Shown here: in pieces, positions 1 through 7,035 of the stretch
Numbering within the stretch: position 1 is the stretch's first letter
Layout: each line of letters starts with the position of its first letter
DNA from: Gemmatimonadales bacterium UBA7835
Lineage (GTDB): Bacteria > Gemmatimonadota > Gemmatimonadetes > Longimicrobiales > Gaopeijiaceae
Direction: 5' to 3'
DNA: 15,441 nucleotides
NCBI GenBank assembly: GCA_002500925.1
Contig: DLTN01000102.1
Location: 28,034 to 43,474, forward strand
Made by a program: the position numbers and the translations under genes
The notes under the pieces: generated by a model
Told to the model about the DNA's origin: nothing
The model's input: only the letters and a program-made list of their open reading frames with translations
Databases searched by the model: none

Positions 1-54
1 CCGGAGGCGGGGTGTCCTTTTTCTAAAAATATGTGCGACCCAACCTAGTACCCC

Positions 55-1242
55 ATGACTGAATCGCTCGACTGGAGACGGATTACCCACCTCGTCATCA
101 TCAACGTCTTCGTCGGCGGGATGGTAGGGATCGAACGGACTGTCCTTCCCCTCCTTGCCGAGGTTGAGTTCGGGATCGCCTCAAAAACTGCAGTTCTCGC
201 ATTCATCGCTACGTTCGGGATCACGAAAGCGGGAGTGAACTTCTTCGCTGGTGCGCTTTCGGAACGGGTCGGACGCAAACGTCTTCTAGTAGCTGGATGG
301 CTAACTGGAATCCCGGTCCCCCTCATTTTGATCTGGGCTCCAAGTTGGTCCTGGATCCTGTTTGCCAACATTCTGCTCGGCGTAAATCAGGCACTAACAT
401 GGTCCATGACGGTGGTCATGAAGGTCGACCTAGCAACTCCCAGGACGTTCGGTCTCGTAATCGGCTGGAATGAGTTCGCGGGATATACCGGCATGGCCGC
501 GACAGCAGCTTTGACAGGGGTCTTGGCTACATCGTTCGGCCTGAGGCCAGCTCCCTTCGTTCTCGGCATCGCTATGGCCTTGATCGGACTTGCACTGGCC
601 CTCGCAGCTGAGGATACGAAGCCTCCAGCAAATCAGACAACAGGAGCATCGCCTATCTCGATGGGTGAAGCACTCGCTCGAGGGACTTGGACAGACCGTC
701 GCCTAGCCTCGGCAAGCCTCGCCGGACTTGTGACCAACCTCAAGGATGGCGCGCTTTGGGGGCTTCTTCCGCTGCTACTAGCCGCACGGGGGCTGAGCGT
801 TGCAGAAGTCGGTCTGATCGTCGGGACCTACCCACTGGTATGGGCAGGAAGCCAACTCGTGTTTGGCCCGCTTTCGGACCGGATCGGCCGCCGTATCCTG
901 ATCTGGTCCGGACTCGTAACCCAAGGACTCGGCGTGAGTCTCTTCACCGTTAGCGAATCTCTACCACTATACATGATAGCGGCGCTCATCGTGGGAACCG
1001 GAACCGGTATGGTATACCCTGTCCTGCTAGCTTTTGTCTCGGACAATTCAGCTATCCATTGGCGCGCCTCAGCCCTAGGTGTCTACAGGCTTTGGCGAGA
1101 CTCCGGATACGCCGTGGGCGCGCTCGGAGCCGGTTTCATCGCGGATCAAATCGGAGTGGACGGAGCGCTCTCTGTTACTGCCGTAGTCTTAGTCTTGGCT
1201 TGCGCTCTGTTCAGCCTAGCTGCCCCAAAAACGCACTCTTGA
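55..1242 (+). CDS. MFS family transporter, about 12 membrane segments
   Basis: This 395-residue protein is almost entirely hydrophobic and shows the two-halved build of the major facilitator superfamily. The cytoplasmic loop between helices 2 and 3 carries a motif A (GALSERVGRKR, residues about 66-76), and it is repeated in the second half between helices 8 and 9 (GPLSDRIGRR, about 271-280). A polar linker of about 25 residues (around 186-215) joins the halves. The family drives import or export of small solutes by proton or solute gradients across the inner membrane. The substrate cannot be inferred; it could be a drug, sugar or organic-anion carrier. ATG at 55 is the first start in the frame and leaves only a short N-terminal tail before helix 1; no good Shine-Dalgarno site precedes it. 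The gene stands alone and converges on the amidohydrolase gene, so no partner gene suggests a role. Confidence 0.88.
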   Translation: MTESLDWRRITHLVIINVFVGGMVGIERTVLPLLAEVEFGIASKTAVLAFIATFGITKAGVNFFAGALSERVGRKRLLVAGWLTGIPVPLILIWAPSWSWILFANILLGVNQALTWSMTVVMKVDLATPRTFGLVIGWNEFAGYTGMAATAALTGVLATSFGLRPAPFVLGIAMALIGLALALAAEDTKPPANQTTGASPISMGEALARGTWTDRRLASASLAGLVTNLKDGALWGLLPLLLAARGLSVAEVGLIVGTYPLVWAGSQLVFGPLSDRIGRRILIWSGLVTQGLGVSLFTVSESLPLYMIAALIVGTGTGMVYPVLLAFVSDNSAIHWRASALGVYRLWRDSGYAVGALGAGFIADQIGVDGALSVTAVVLVLACALFSLAAPKTHS

Positions 1243-1307
1243 AACGCACCTCAGTCTAGTTCTTCTGAGCGCTCTCGTAAGACAAACTTCTGAATCTTGC
1301 CCTTAAA

Positions 1308-1338
1308 CTGCCTCGCTCAGCGTCCTTGAGTGAGTCAG
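1308..1338 (-). terminator. Hairpin between convergent genes, possible terminator
   Basis: An imperfect inverted repeat has arms CTG-C-CTCGCTCA (1308-1319) and TGAGTGAG-T-CAG (1327-1338). It forms eight pairs including one G-T, one mismatch and three more pairs, around a 7-base loop. It lies 8 bases after the stop codon of the minus-strand amidohydrolase. On that strand the right arm is followed by TTTAAG, a weak T-tract. It could serve both convergent genes, but it lacks the long T-run of a classical intrinsic terminator. Confidence 0.4.
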
Positions 1339-1345
1339 GCATACA

Positions 1346-3037
1346 TTAATTTCCGCCTCGGTAAACAAGCTCACCACCGACAATCGTGGCTACGACTTCA
1401 GTCTCAGAAATGAGATCCTCCTCAATCGTCAAGATATCCTGCGAAAGCACCGTTACATCGGCCAGTTTACCCACCTCTAGAGTGCCCTTCAGCTCTTCTT
1501 CGAAGGCGCCATATGCTGCATTGGTCGTATAGGAACGAAGCGCCTCTACCCTAGTCATACGCTGATCTGGGAAGAGCACATCACCACTTGCCATCCTGCG
1601 CGACACTGTTGAGTAGTAGTTTGCGATCGGGTCCAAATCCTCAACTGGTGCGTCGGTGCCATTCATTACAATAGCCCCTGATTCGATCAGCTTGCGCCAC
1701 ACATAGGCCCCCTGTTCGGCCCGGCGCATGCCAAGCTTTGCCGCTATCCAAGGACCGTCCGAGGTGGCATGCACACCTTGCATCGACGCAATTACACCTA
1801 TTTGGGCAAAGCGTGGTATGTCGTCTGAGTTTAGGTGCTGAGCATGCTCAATTCTCCATCGATAATCACCCTGTCCCGCGGAGTTGTAAGCGTCCTCAAA
1901 GACATCGAGAGCCTCCCGGTTCCCACGGTCTCCAATCGCGTGAACATTGAACTGATATTCATATTTCATGGCGAGCCTGGCCGTTTCTTTCACGTCTGCA
2001 ATGGGCGTGGTATTGAACCCCGCGCTAGACGGCAAATCTCTATAGGGTTCGAGCAGCCACGCACCGTGCGAACCTAAGGCTCCGTCTATAGAAACCTTGA
2101 TCGCTCGCACGGTCAGTCGATCGTCCCCGTATCCAACCATACGATATTTGTCCATGTTTTCAGCGAGAGACCCGGGATTGGCCCTAATCATCGAATAAAT
2201 CCGGATCTTCAAGCTCCCATCGTCGACCATCTCCTTCCAAAGATCGACGGTACCCCATCCCGCCCCCGCGTCATGAAATGACGTGATGCCCTTAGAAAAA
2301 GCTTCCTCCTGGGCTAACAGTGCTACTCGTCTGGGATCCGGAGACATCGCCCCTTGGCGAGCCGCTGATAGGAGCCCTGAGGCCGTCTCTCGGAAGAGGC
2401 CGATAGGATTTCCCGAGGGATCCCGAACTATCTCCCCTCCCGCTGGATCTCCCGTAGTCGCACTAATCCCTGAAATCTGCATCGCGTAATCATTCGCGAA
2501 CGTCGCATGGCCACTAGCGTGCGTCAGTATAACCGGGTTTTCTGGAGAGACTGCGCTCAGTGAATGATGATACGGAAGACCGTCAACATTAGGCTCTGGA
2601 CGCAGATTCCACTTCTCCTGATGCCATCCGCGCCCCGTAATGAGTTGCCCGGGCTCCGCTCCTGCAACCGCCTCCGCGACCATGTTTACAACATCACCCC
2701 AATTTTCCACTGCTGTCAGGTTCAGTTCCAGCTGAGACTGGCCCACCCGCATGTAATGGGCATGCCCTTCAATGAAACCCGGAACAGCAAGCGCCCCGGC
2801 TAGCTCAAGGACTTCTGTATCCGAACCGATGAAATGACCTACTTCGCTATCCGAGCCAAGCGCTACAATTCGACCATCACGGGCAGCAAGTGCAGAAACC
2901 TCACGCCCCTCATCGTCAATGGTCACTATCTTACCACCTAGAAGAACCAGGTCGGCCGCATCTTCAGCTGGTGCACAAGCAGTAGTGCTAGTCACCGCCA
3001 AAATCAGTAAGCAACACAATGAGTTTCGGTTCAGCAT
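1346..3037 (-). CDS. YtcJ-like amidohydrolase, probable exported lipoprotein
   Basis: The 563-residue protein belongs to the YtcJ/amidohydrolase 3 group of metal-dependent hydrolases. These hydrolyse C-N bonds in amide- or imide-like compounds, usually with unknown natural substrates. Visible landmarks are the N-terminal metal pair in GFIEGHAHYM (H92, H94), a later VHAIGDRGN block, IEHAQHL, and GTDAPVEDLDP with the catalytic-type aspartate, ending in the typical GKLADVTVL sequence of the small beta-sandwich domain. The N-terminus has a basic start, a hydrophobic stretch and TTAC (Cys21), which suggests a lipoprotein, although the -3 residue is Thr rather than Leu. I chose ATG at 3037 because GGAG lies about five bases upstream and the signal peptide then begins correctly; an in-frame start at 3082 would put 15 extra residues before it. 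The gene lies downstream of copA on the same strand, 124 bases away, and is probably independent of the copper operon. Confidence 0.88.
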   Translation of the reverse strand: MLNRNSLCCLLILAVTSTTACAPAEDAADLVLLGGKIVTIDDEGREVSALAARDGRIVALGSDSEVGHFIGSDTEVLELAGALAVPGFIEGHAHYMRVGQSQLELNLTAVENWGDVVNMVAEAVAGAEPGQLITGRGWHQEKWNLRPEPNVDGLPYHHSLSAVSPENPVILTHASGHATFANDYAMQISGISATTGDPAGGEIVRDPSGNPIGLFRETASGLLSAARQGAMSPDPRRVALLAQEEAFSKGITSFHDAGAGWGTVDLWKEMVDDGSLKIRIYSMIRANPGSLAENMDKYRMVGYGDDRLTVRAIKVSIDGALGSHGAWLLEPYRDLPSSAGFNTTPIADVKETARLAMKYEYQFNVHAIGDRGNREALDVFEDAYNSAGQGDYRWRIEHAQHLNSDDIPRFAQIGVIASMQGVHATSDGPWIAAKLGMRRAEQGAYVWRKLIESGAIVMNGTDAPVEDLDPIANYYSTVSRRMASGDVLFPDQRMTRVEALRSYTTNAAYGAFEEELKGTLEVGKLADVTVLSQDILTIEEDLISETEVVATIVGGELVYRGGN

Positions 3038-3129
3038 CAGGAACTCCATCAACGTGAGGGTGCGCGAAAGTAGCACACCCAATTGTACCTGCCGAGCCTA
3101 TCCACAAATCGGCCCTTACGTCGACTCTA

Positions 3130-3156
3130 GTCGGTGTACCCCGTCCCTATACCGAC
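3130..3156 (-). terminator. Hairpin just after copA, possible terminator
   Basis: The arms GTCGGTGTA (3130-3138) and TATACCGAC (3148-3156) pair over nine bases with one G-T wobble, around a C-rich 9-base loop. On the minus strand it begins 5 bases after the copA stop codon. It is well placed to end the csoR-copZ-copA transcript, but TAGAGTCGACG follows instead of a T-run, so it may instead act as a 3' stability structure. Confidence 0.4.
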
Positions 3157-3161
3157 ACAGG

Positions 3162-5456
3162 TCAATTCACCGACCGGAGCCCGGGAATGCTGACACGACG
3201 AAGGCGTAGGCTATTCGCAACAACGCTGATTGAGGAGAATGCCATGGCGAGTGCTGCTAAAATCGGGTGTAGGGAGCGAAGCATGGTGGGCAGGAAGGCA
3301 AACGAGTACAACACACCAGCCGCTACTGGGATTAGGGAGGCGTTATAGAAGAATGCCCAGAACAGGTTCTGTTCAATCGTCCGTAGCGTACGTTCGCTCA
3401 AGGCCAGTGCCTCTGATACGGTCCTCAAATCCCCTCTCATGAGCACCACGTCGGCCGTTTCCATCGCCACGTCCGTCCCGGTCCCTAAGGCCATCCCAAC
3501 ATCCGCGACAGCCAATGCCGGGGCATCATTGATTCCATCACCGACCATTGCCACCGCCCCCCCCGCGCGCGCTTTAAGCTGACTAACCACCTGTGCTTTT
3601 TCACTGGGAAGCACTTCGGCGTACACCTCATTAATACCAACTTCCTCAGCTATAACATTAGCTACCGTCTCACGATCACCCGTCAGCATGATGACCCTAA
3701 GCCCACGTGATCTAAGTGCAGCGACGGCAGCTACCGAGGTCTCCTTTACGGCGTCAGCGACACCAATGAGTCCTGCCATCCGACCGTCGACCGCCACCCA
3801 TAGAGGGGTCTGCGCCGCGGCCTCTACTTCTTCAGCTCGGCTCGTCCACTCCATCACTCCCTCCACACCGAGATGCGTCATTAGGGCCGAGGTCCCCACG
3901 GCGACACTCCGGTGCCCTACCCTTCCGGAGACCCCCCGTCCCGGGATCGCTTTGAACTCCTCCACGGCGCTAATGTCGAGCAACCGAGACTCAGCCTCCT
4001 CGACCACCGCTCGGGCAATCGGATGCTCACTGAGCGCCTCGACAGATGCGGCGAGCCGGACGTATTCATCCGCCCCACCTAAAACTGAAGCCCTTTCGTC
4101 AGAAACCACGCTCTGAACGGTCGGCTGTCCTCGGGTTATCGTTCCGGTCTTATCGAGCAACACGACGGAAAGGTCGCGTGCGCGCTCTAGGGCCTCCGAA
4201 CTCCGGAAAAGGATGCCTCGGCCAGCAGCTCGTCCTGTTCCCGCCATAACCGCGGTCGGTGTCGCCAAACCGAGCGCGCACGGACACGCAATCACCAGAA
4301 CCGCCACGAAACGCATCAACGACTCAGTAAAATCTGCCTCAGTTCCGAACCACCAAACCGCCCATGTAACTATCGCGATCACTATGACAGCCGGAACAAA
4401 AAGAGCAGCCACTCGGTCCGCCATCCGTTGGATGGGCGCTCGTGAGCCTTGGGCATCACCTACCATCCTGACGATCTGAGCGAGTGCACTGTCTGAGCCC
4501 ACGCGTTCAACACGCATCTTAAAAGCGCCTGTCAGGTTTACAGTTCCTCCGGTGACCGAGGCACCGTCAAACTTCTCAACTGGAAGGCTTTCTCCGGTCA
4601 GCATACTCTCATCGACCGACGTCGCGCCTTCGATCACACTACCGTCTGCAGGGACCCGCTCTCCAGGACGAACCAGCAGGATATCTCCGACACGAACCTC
4701 ATCCGCGGGCACTGACTCTTCACCGCTCTCCGTTATCCGATTAGCAGAGTTAGGGCGAAGTTCGAGGAGCTCTCGTATAGCCGCTCCTGTCTCCCCTTTT
4801 GCTCTGACCTCGAGAAGCTTGCCTAATTTGATCAGTGTTATGATCAGAGCAGCGGTCTCGAAATAAACATGCGTACCGAAAACTACTATGTCGTTGGTCA
4901 GCGCAACGGTAACCATTGCGGACCAACCGAAGGCCGCACTTGATCCAAGTGCTACCAAGACGTCCATATTTGCAGCGCGGTTTGCCAGTGACTTCCACGC
5001 ACCGACGTAGTAGTCCCAACCGACCCAAAACTGAACTGGCGTTGCTAGGGCGAACATGAGCCAATTCACCCAGGACTCATTCGCCCACGAACCAAGAAGA
5101 CCGAAATCCCGGAACATGCTCAGAACAAATAGAGGCCCTGCAAAGGCAACGCCCGTCCAGAATTTTCGGGACTGAAACGCAATCTCCTCATCGCGAGTAA
5201 TCGCCTCGGCGTCAGTCAGTTCGACTCCCTCTTCTACTCGCACGACCCCGTAACCCGCTCGCTCAATCCGCTCAATCATGTGGTCGAGCAAAACCTCTCC
5301 TGGATCGAAACGCACGGTAGCGCGCTCAGACGCGTAGTTGACCGTCGCCTCTTCCACGCCCGGTATCTTCAGCAACGTCCGTTCTACGGTTGCTACACAG
5401 TTCGCACATGTCATCCCTGTTACAGAGATCACCCGCTCCCGAAAGGAGGCATTCAT
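3162..5456 (-). CDS. copA: Copper-exporting P1B-1-type ATPase CopA
   Basis: This 764-residue inner-membrane pump exports Cu(I) using ATP. One N-terminal heavy-metal-associated domain carries GMTCANC (residues 14-20). The actuator TGES is at 287-290, the membrane metal site CPC at 391-393 followed by ALGLATP, the phosphorylated DKTGT at 435-439, the SEHP of the nucleotide domain at 476-479, and GDGINDAP at 639-646. The late membrane residues YN (704-705) and MAFSS (738-742) are the signature of the P1B-1 (Cu+/Ag+) subgroup rather than the Zn/Cd or Co groups. The frame stays open to 5540, but that would overlap copZ; ATG at 5456 puts the start 40 bases after the copZ stop and just before the metal-binding domain. 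It is the last gene of the csoR-copZ-copA operon and should be induced by copper through CsoR. Confidence 0.96.
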   Translation of the reverse strand: MNASFRERVISVTGMTCANCVATVERTLLKIPGVEEATVNYASERATVRFDPGEVLLDHMIERIERAGYGVVRVEEGVELTDAEAITRDEEIAFQSRKFWTGVAFAGPLFVLSMFRDFGLLGSWANESWVNWLMFALATPVQFWVGWDYYVGAWKSLANRAANMDVLVALGSSAAFGWSAMVTVALTNDIVVFGTHVYFETAALIITLIKLGKLLEVRAKGETGAAIRELLELRPNSANRITESGEESVPADEVRVGDILLVRPGERVPADGSVIEGATSVDESMLTGESLPVEKFDGASVTGGTVNLTGAFKMRVERVGSDSALAQIVRMVGDAQGSRAPIQRMADRVAALFVPAVIVIAIVTWAVWWFGTEADFTESLMRFVAVLVIACPCALGLATPTAVMAGTGRAAGRGILFRSSEALERARDLSVVLLDKTGTITRGQPTVQSVVSDERASVLGGADEYVRLAASVEALSEHPIARAVVEEAESRLLDISAVEEFKAIPGRGVSGRVGHRSVAVGTSALMTHLGVEGVMEWTSRAEEVEAAAQTPLWVAVDGRMAGLIGVADAVKETSVAAVAALRSRGLRVIMLTGDRETVANVIAEEVGINEVYAEVLPSEKAQVVSQLKARAGGAVAMVGDGINDAPALAVADVGMALGTGTDVAMETADVVLMRGDLRTVSEALALSERTLRTIEQNLFWAFFYNASLIPVAAGVLYSFAFLPTMLRSLHPILAALAMAFSSISVVANSLRLRRVSIPGLRSVN

Positions 5457-5496
5457 GTCATCACAGCCCCAGAGTGTGTCAGTCGGCAGTTCGTAC

Positions 5497-5703
5497 TCAG
5501 ACGGACGGAGGAAAGTTGATTTCCTCCATCTTGTCCTCAATGACCGTCCAATCCAGAACCTCAGGATCCCACGACACTGTAACCTGCTTGCTTATATGCT
5601 CCGCCTTTACGTCTTCGACGCCATTGAGGTCCTCTAGTTCACTCTCAATTGTCGTAACACAATGCCCACAACTAATACCCGGGACATGCACCGTCTTGGT
5701 CAT
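5497..5703 (-). CDS. copZ: CopZ-like copper chaperone (HMA domain)
   Basis: This is a 68-residue, single-domain heavy-metal-associated protein. The metal-binding motif GISCGHC has its cysteines at 12 and 15, in place of the commoner GMTCxxC. The rest follows the ferredoxin-like fold pattern of CopZ/Atx1, with VEDVKAE and VTVSWDP strands. Such proteins hand Cu(I) to the N-terminal domain of CopA in the cytoplasm. I chose ATG at 5703 because AAGGAG lies about 12 bases upstream and the protein then starts directly at the first strand; the frame stays open to 5748, which would add 15 residues with no homology look. It is the middle gene of the operon, 51 bases after the csoR stop and 40 bases before copA. 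Confidence 0.92.
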   Translation of the reverse strand: MTKTVHVPGISCGHCVTTIESELEDLNGVEDVKAEHISKQVTVSWDPEVLDWTVIEDKMEEINFPPSV

Positions 5704-5754
5704 CACGGATCTCTTCTCCTTGTTGAATGTTTCGCGCGACAAACCCAAATCCTT

Positions 5755-6033
5755 TTAGACTTGGGCCGAGGACTCAAACACCTGCATTAGCTCCCCGAGA
5801 ACCTCTTCCCGTGTTTCCGCATCAGCGCCTCGTACCGCGTCCGTAACACACGAACGCAGATGTCCGTCTAGCATAATTGCGCTGACCTTCTTCAGGGCAC
5901 TCTGGATAGCAGAGATTTGGTTGACTACGTCTATGCAGTATTCACCCTCTTCGACCATACGTTGAACACCGCGTACATGCCCTTCAATGCTCTTGAGGCG
6001 CCTGACAAGGTCTTCATTAGGTTGGTGGGACAC
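5755..6033 (-). CDS. csoR: CsoR-type copper-sensing repressor
   Basis: The 92-residue all-helical protein belongs to the CsoR/RcnR/FrmR family of tetrameric repressors that release DNA when a metal binds. The sequence LVRRLKSIEGHVRGVQRMVEEG is the family's first helix. The Cu(I) ligand set is present as Cys33, His58 and Cys62, with the same 25 and 4 residue spacing known from Mycobacterium tuberculosis CsoR (Cys36, His61, Cys65), which supports copper over nickel or formaldehyde sensing. I chose GTG at 6033 because TGGAG precedes it by about five bases and the length then fits the family. The longer reading from 6114 would place the probable operator inside the coding region. It is the first gene of csoR-copZ-copA and should repress its own operon. 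Confidence 0.92.
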   Translation of the reverse strand: MSHQPNEDLVRRLKSIEGHVRGVQRMVEEGEYCIDVVNQISAIQSALKKVSAIMLDGHLRSCVTDAVRGADAETREEVLGELMQVFESSAQV

Positions 6034-6054
6034 TGAGACTCCAGGAGAAGTTTG

Positions 6055-6074
6055 CCCCCCCCTATGGGGGGGGG
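6055..6074. promoter_or_regulatory. Probable CsoR operator (C8-TAT-G9 dyad)
   Basis: Eight C, then TAT, then nine G form a near-perfect palindrome flanked by GTAC on the right. It lies about 21 bases before the csoR GTG start. CsoR-family repressors recognise G/C-tract dyads of this kind, so this is the expected autoregulatory operator for csoR-copZ-copA. On the minus strand, a TTGACG at 6111-6106 could be a -35 element, but no convincing -10 is seen at the right spacing; TATTGT (6081-6076) abuts the dyad. Confidence 0.8.
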
Positions 6075-6124
6075 TACAATAAATCTGGACTCGAAGACCT
6101 AAATGCGTCAACATCTACCCCCAC

Positions 6125-6151
6125 TTGAGCAGCAGTTCTAGGATGCATAAA
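6125..6151 (+). promoter_or_regulatory. Weak candidate promoter for pdxH
   Basis: TTGAGC (6125-6130) and CATAAA (6146-6151) resemble -35 and -10 boxes with a 15-base spacer, which is short. They lie in the 149-base region between the divergent csoR and pdxH starts and about 31 bases before the pdxH ATG. The match is modest and the sigma-factor preference of the host is unknown. Confidence 0.22.
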
Positions 6152-6182
6152 TCGTTAAGCCTTAGCCCAAGCGCATTTCCTC

Positions 6183-6836
6183 ATGTCGACAGAGTCCTCT
6201 AAAGAATCGGTCTCGACCCTCGAACAAGAGGGCGAAGGAGGCATTCCTCGGGCAGCCGAGGAACTAGATCCGATTGAGTTCTTCAAGGCGTGGTTCGATG
6301 CCGCCGAGGACTCAGGGATTCTCATGCCGGAATCAGTAGCCCTCGCAACAGCGACTTCAGAAGGCGCCCCTTCGGTCCGAATGGTCTTATTAAAGGAAGT
6401 CAACGAGAAGGGGTTCGTCTTCTTTACGAATTACGGCAGCAGAAAGGCCAATGAAATTGAAGCTAATCGGAGGGCCGCACTATGCTTCCATTGGGCGTCG
6501 CTGGAACGACAAGTTCGGATCACAGGGTCGGTGGAAAGGATCACTGAAGCAGAGAGTTATGCATACTTCAGCACGAGAGAAAGAGGTAGCCGCATCGGTG
6601 CTTGGGCGTCCAAACAAAGTCAGCCACTCCTTGATCGAAGAGAACTACAGAGACGAGTCAGTGAGACCAGGGATAGCTTCACGGACAAGGATATCCCACT
6701 ACCCCCGTTCTGGGGTGGATACCGGATTCGTCCAGAAGTAATTGAATTCTGGCAAGGCAAGGTCAACCGCCTGCACGACAGGCTCATCTTTACTCGTCAA
6801 GGTGACGACTGGAGCACCGAAAGGCTCTACCCATAG
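6183..6836 (+). CDS. pdxH: Pyridoxamine 5'-phosphate oxidase PdxH
   Basis: This 217-residue flavoenzyme oxidises pyridoxine- or pyridoxamine-5'-phosphate to pyridoxal phosphate with FMN and oxygen, the last step of vitamin B6 synthesis and salvage. The diagnostic stretches are all present: PSVRMVLLKE and GFVFFTNYGSRKANEI (FMN contacts), ALCFHWASLERQVRITG, the SRIGAWAS(K)QS block, PPFWGGYRIRPEVIEFWQG, and the C-terminal RLHDR followed by ERLYP. The family usually ends in RLAP; Tyr replaces Ala here, outside the key Arg. The length is normal. The first about 30 residues are acidic and poorly conserved. ATG at 6183 has no clear Shine-Dalgarno site. The gene diverges from the copper operon and lies upstream of the lctP-like gene with a 198-base gap, so it is probably transcribed alone. 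Confidence 0.94.
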   Translation: MSTESSKESVSTLEQEGEGGIPRAAEELDPIEFFKAWFDAAEDSGILMPESVALATATSEGAPSVRMVLLKEVNEKGFVFFTNYGSRKANEIEANRRAALCFHWASLERQVRITGSVERITEAESYAYFSTRERGSRIGAWASKQSQPLLDRRELQRRVSETRDSFTDKDIPLPPFWGGYRIRPEVIEFWQGKVNRLHDRLIFTRQGDDWSTERLYP

Positions 6837-6933
6837 AGTTCCTCGCAAGATCTCATCAAGAATCTCCTTAAGACTTGTGGTAGAGCCTCCTGGACCGTCC
6901 CTTGCTCATCCGAACTCAAAAGGACGGAGGACG

Positions 6934-7035
6934 ATGGTGACAGGACCGGACTACTTAACGAAACCGACACTCCAGTTCCTCAGTAGGCTCAGCACGAATA
7001 GCGAGCTCAACACTTTGCCGGGCGTGGTGTCCTAA
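6934..7035 (+). CDS. Small ORF (33 aa) overlapping the permease start
   Basis: A 33-codon reading frame starts at ATG 6934, preceded by AAGGACGGAGG three bases upstream, the best ribosome-binding sequence in this stretch. It ends in TAA at 7033-7035, and the final A is the first base of the permease ATG (TAATG). That arrangement is typical of translational coupling, and the permease itself has no good ribosome-binding site. The peptide (beginning MVTGPDYLTKPTL) is neither hydrophobic nor of a family I know. It may be a leader peptide, a real small protein or chance. Confidence 0.4.
   Translation: MVTGPDYLTKPTLQFLSRLSTNSELNTLPGVVS

Noticed and set aside
5457..5540. Longer N-terminus for CopA
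   Set aside because: It would overlap copZ by more than 40 bases and adds residues without resemblance to CopA; the start at 5456 immediately precedes the metal-binding domain.
6055..6074. The C8-TAT-G9 stretch as an intrinsic terminator or assembly artefact
   Set aside because: The 3-base centre is too small for a stable RNA loop, there is no T-run, and the place before csoR is exactly where an operator is expected; the exact homopolymer lengths could still be slightly wrong.
6034..6114. Longer N-terminus for CsoR including a Pro/Gly-rich segment
   Set aside because: The segment is encoded by the probable operator and its flanks; the GTG at 6033 has a Shine-Dalgarno site and gives the family length.
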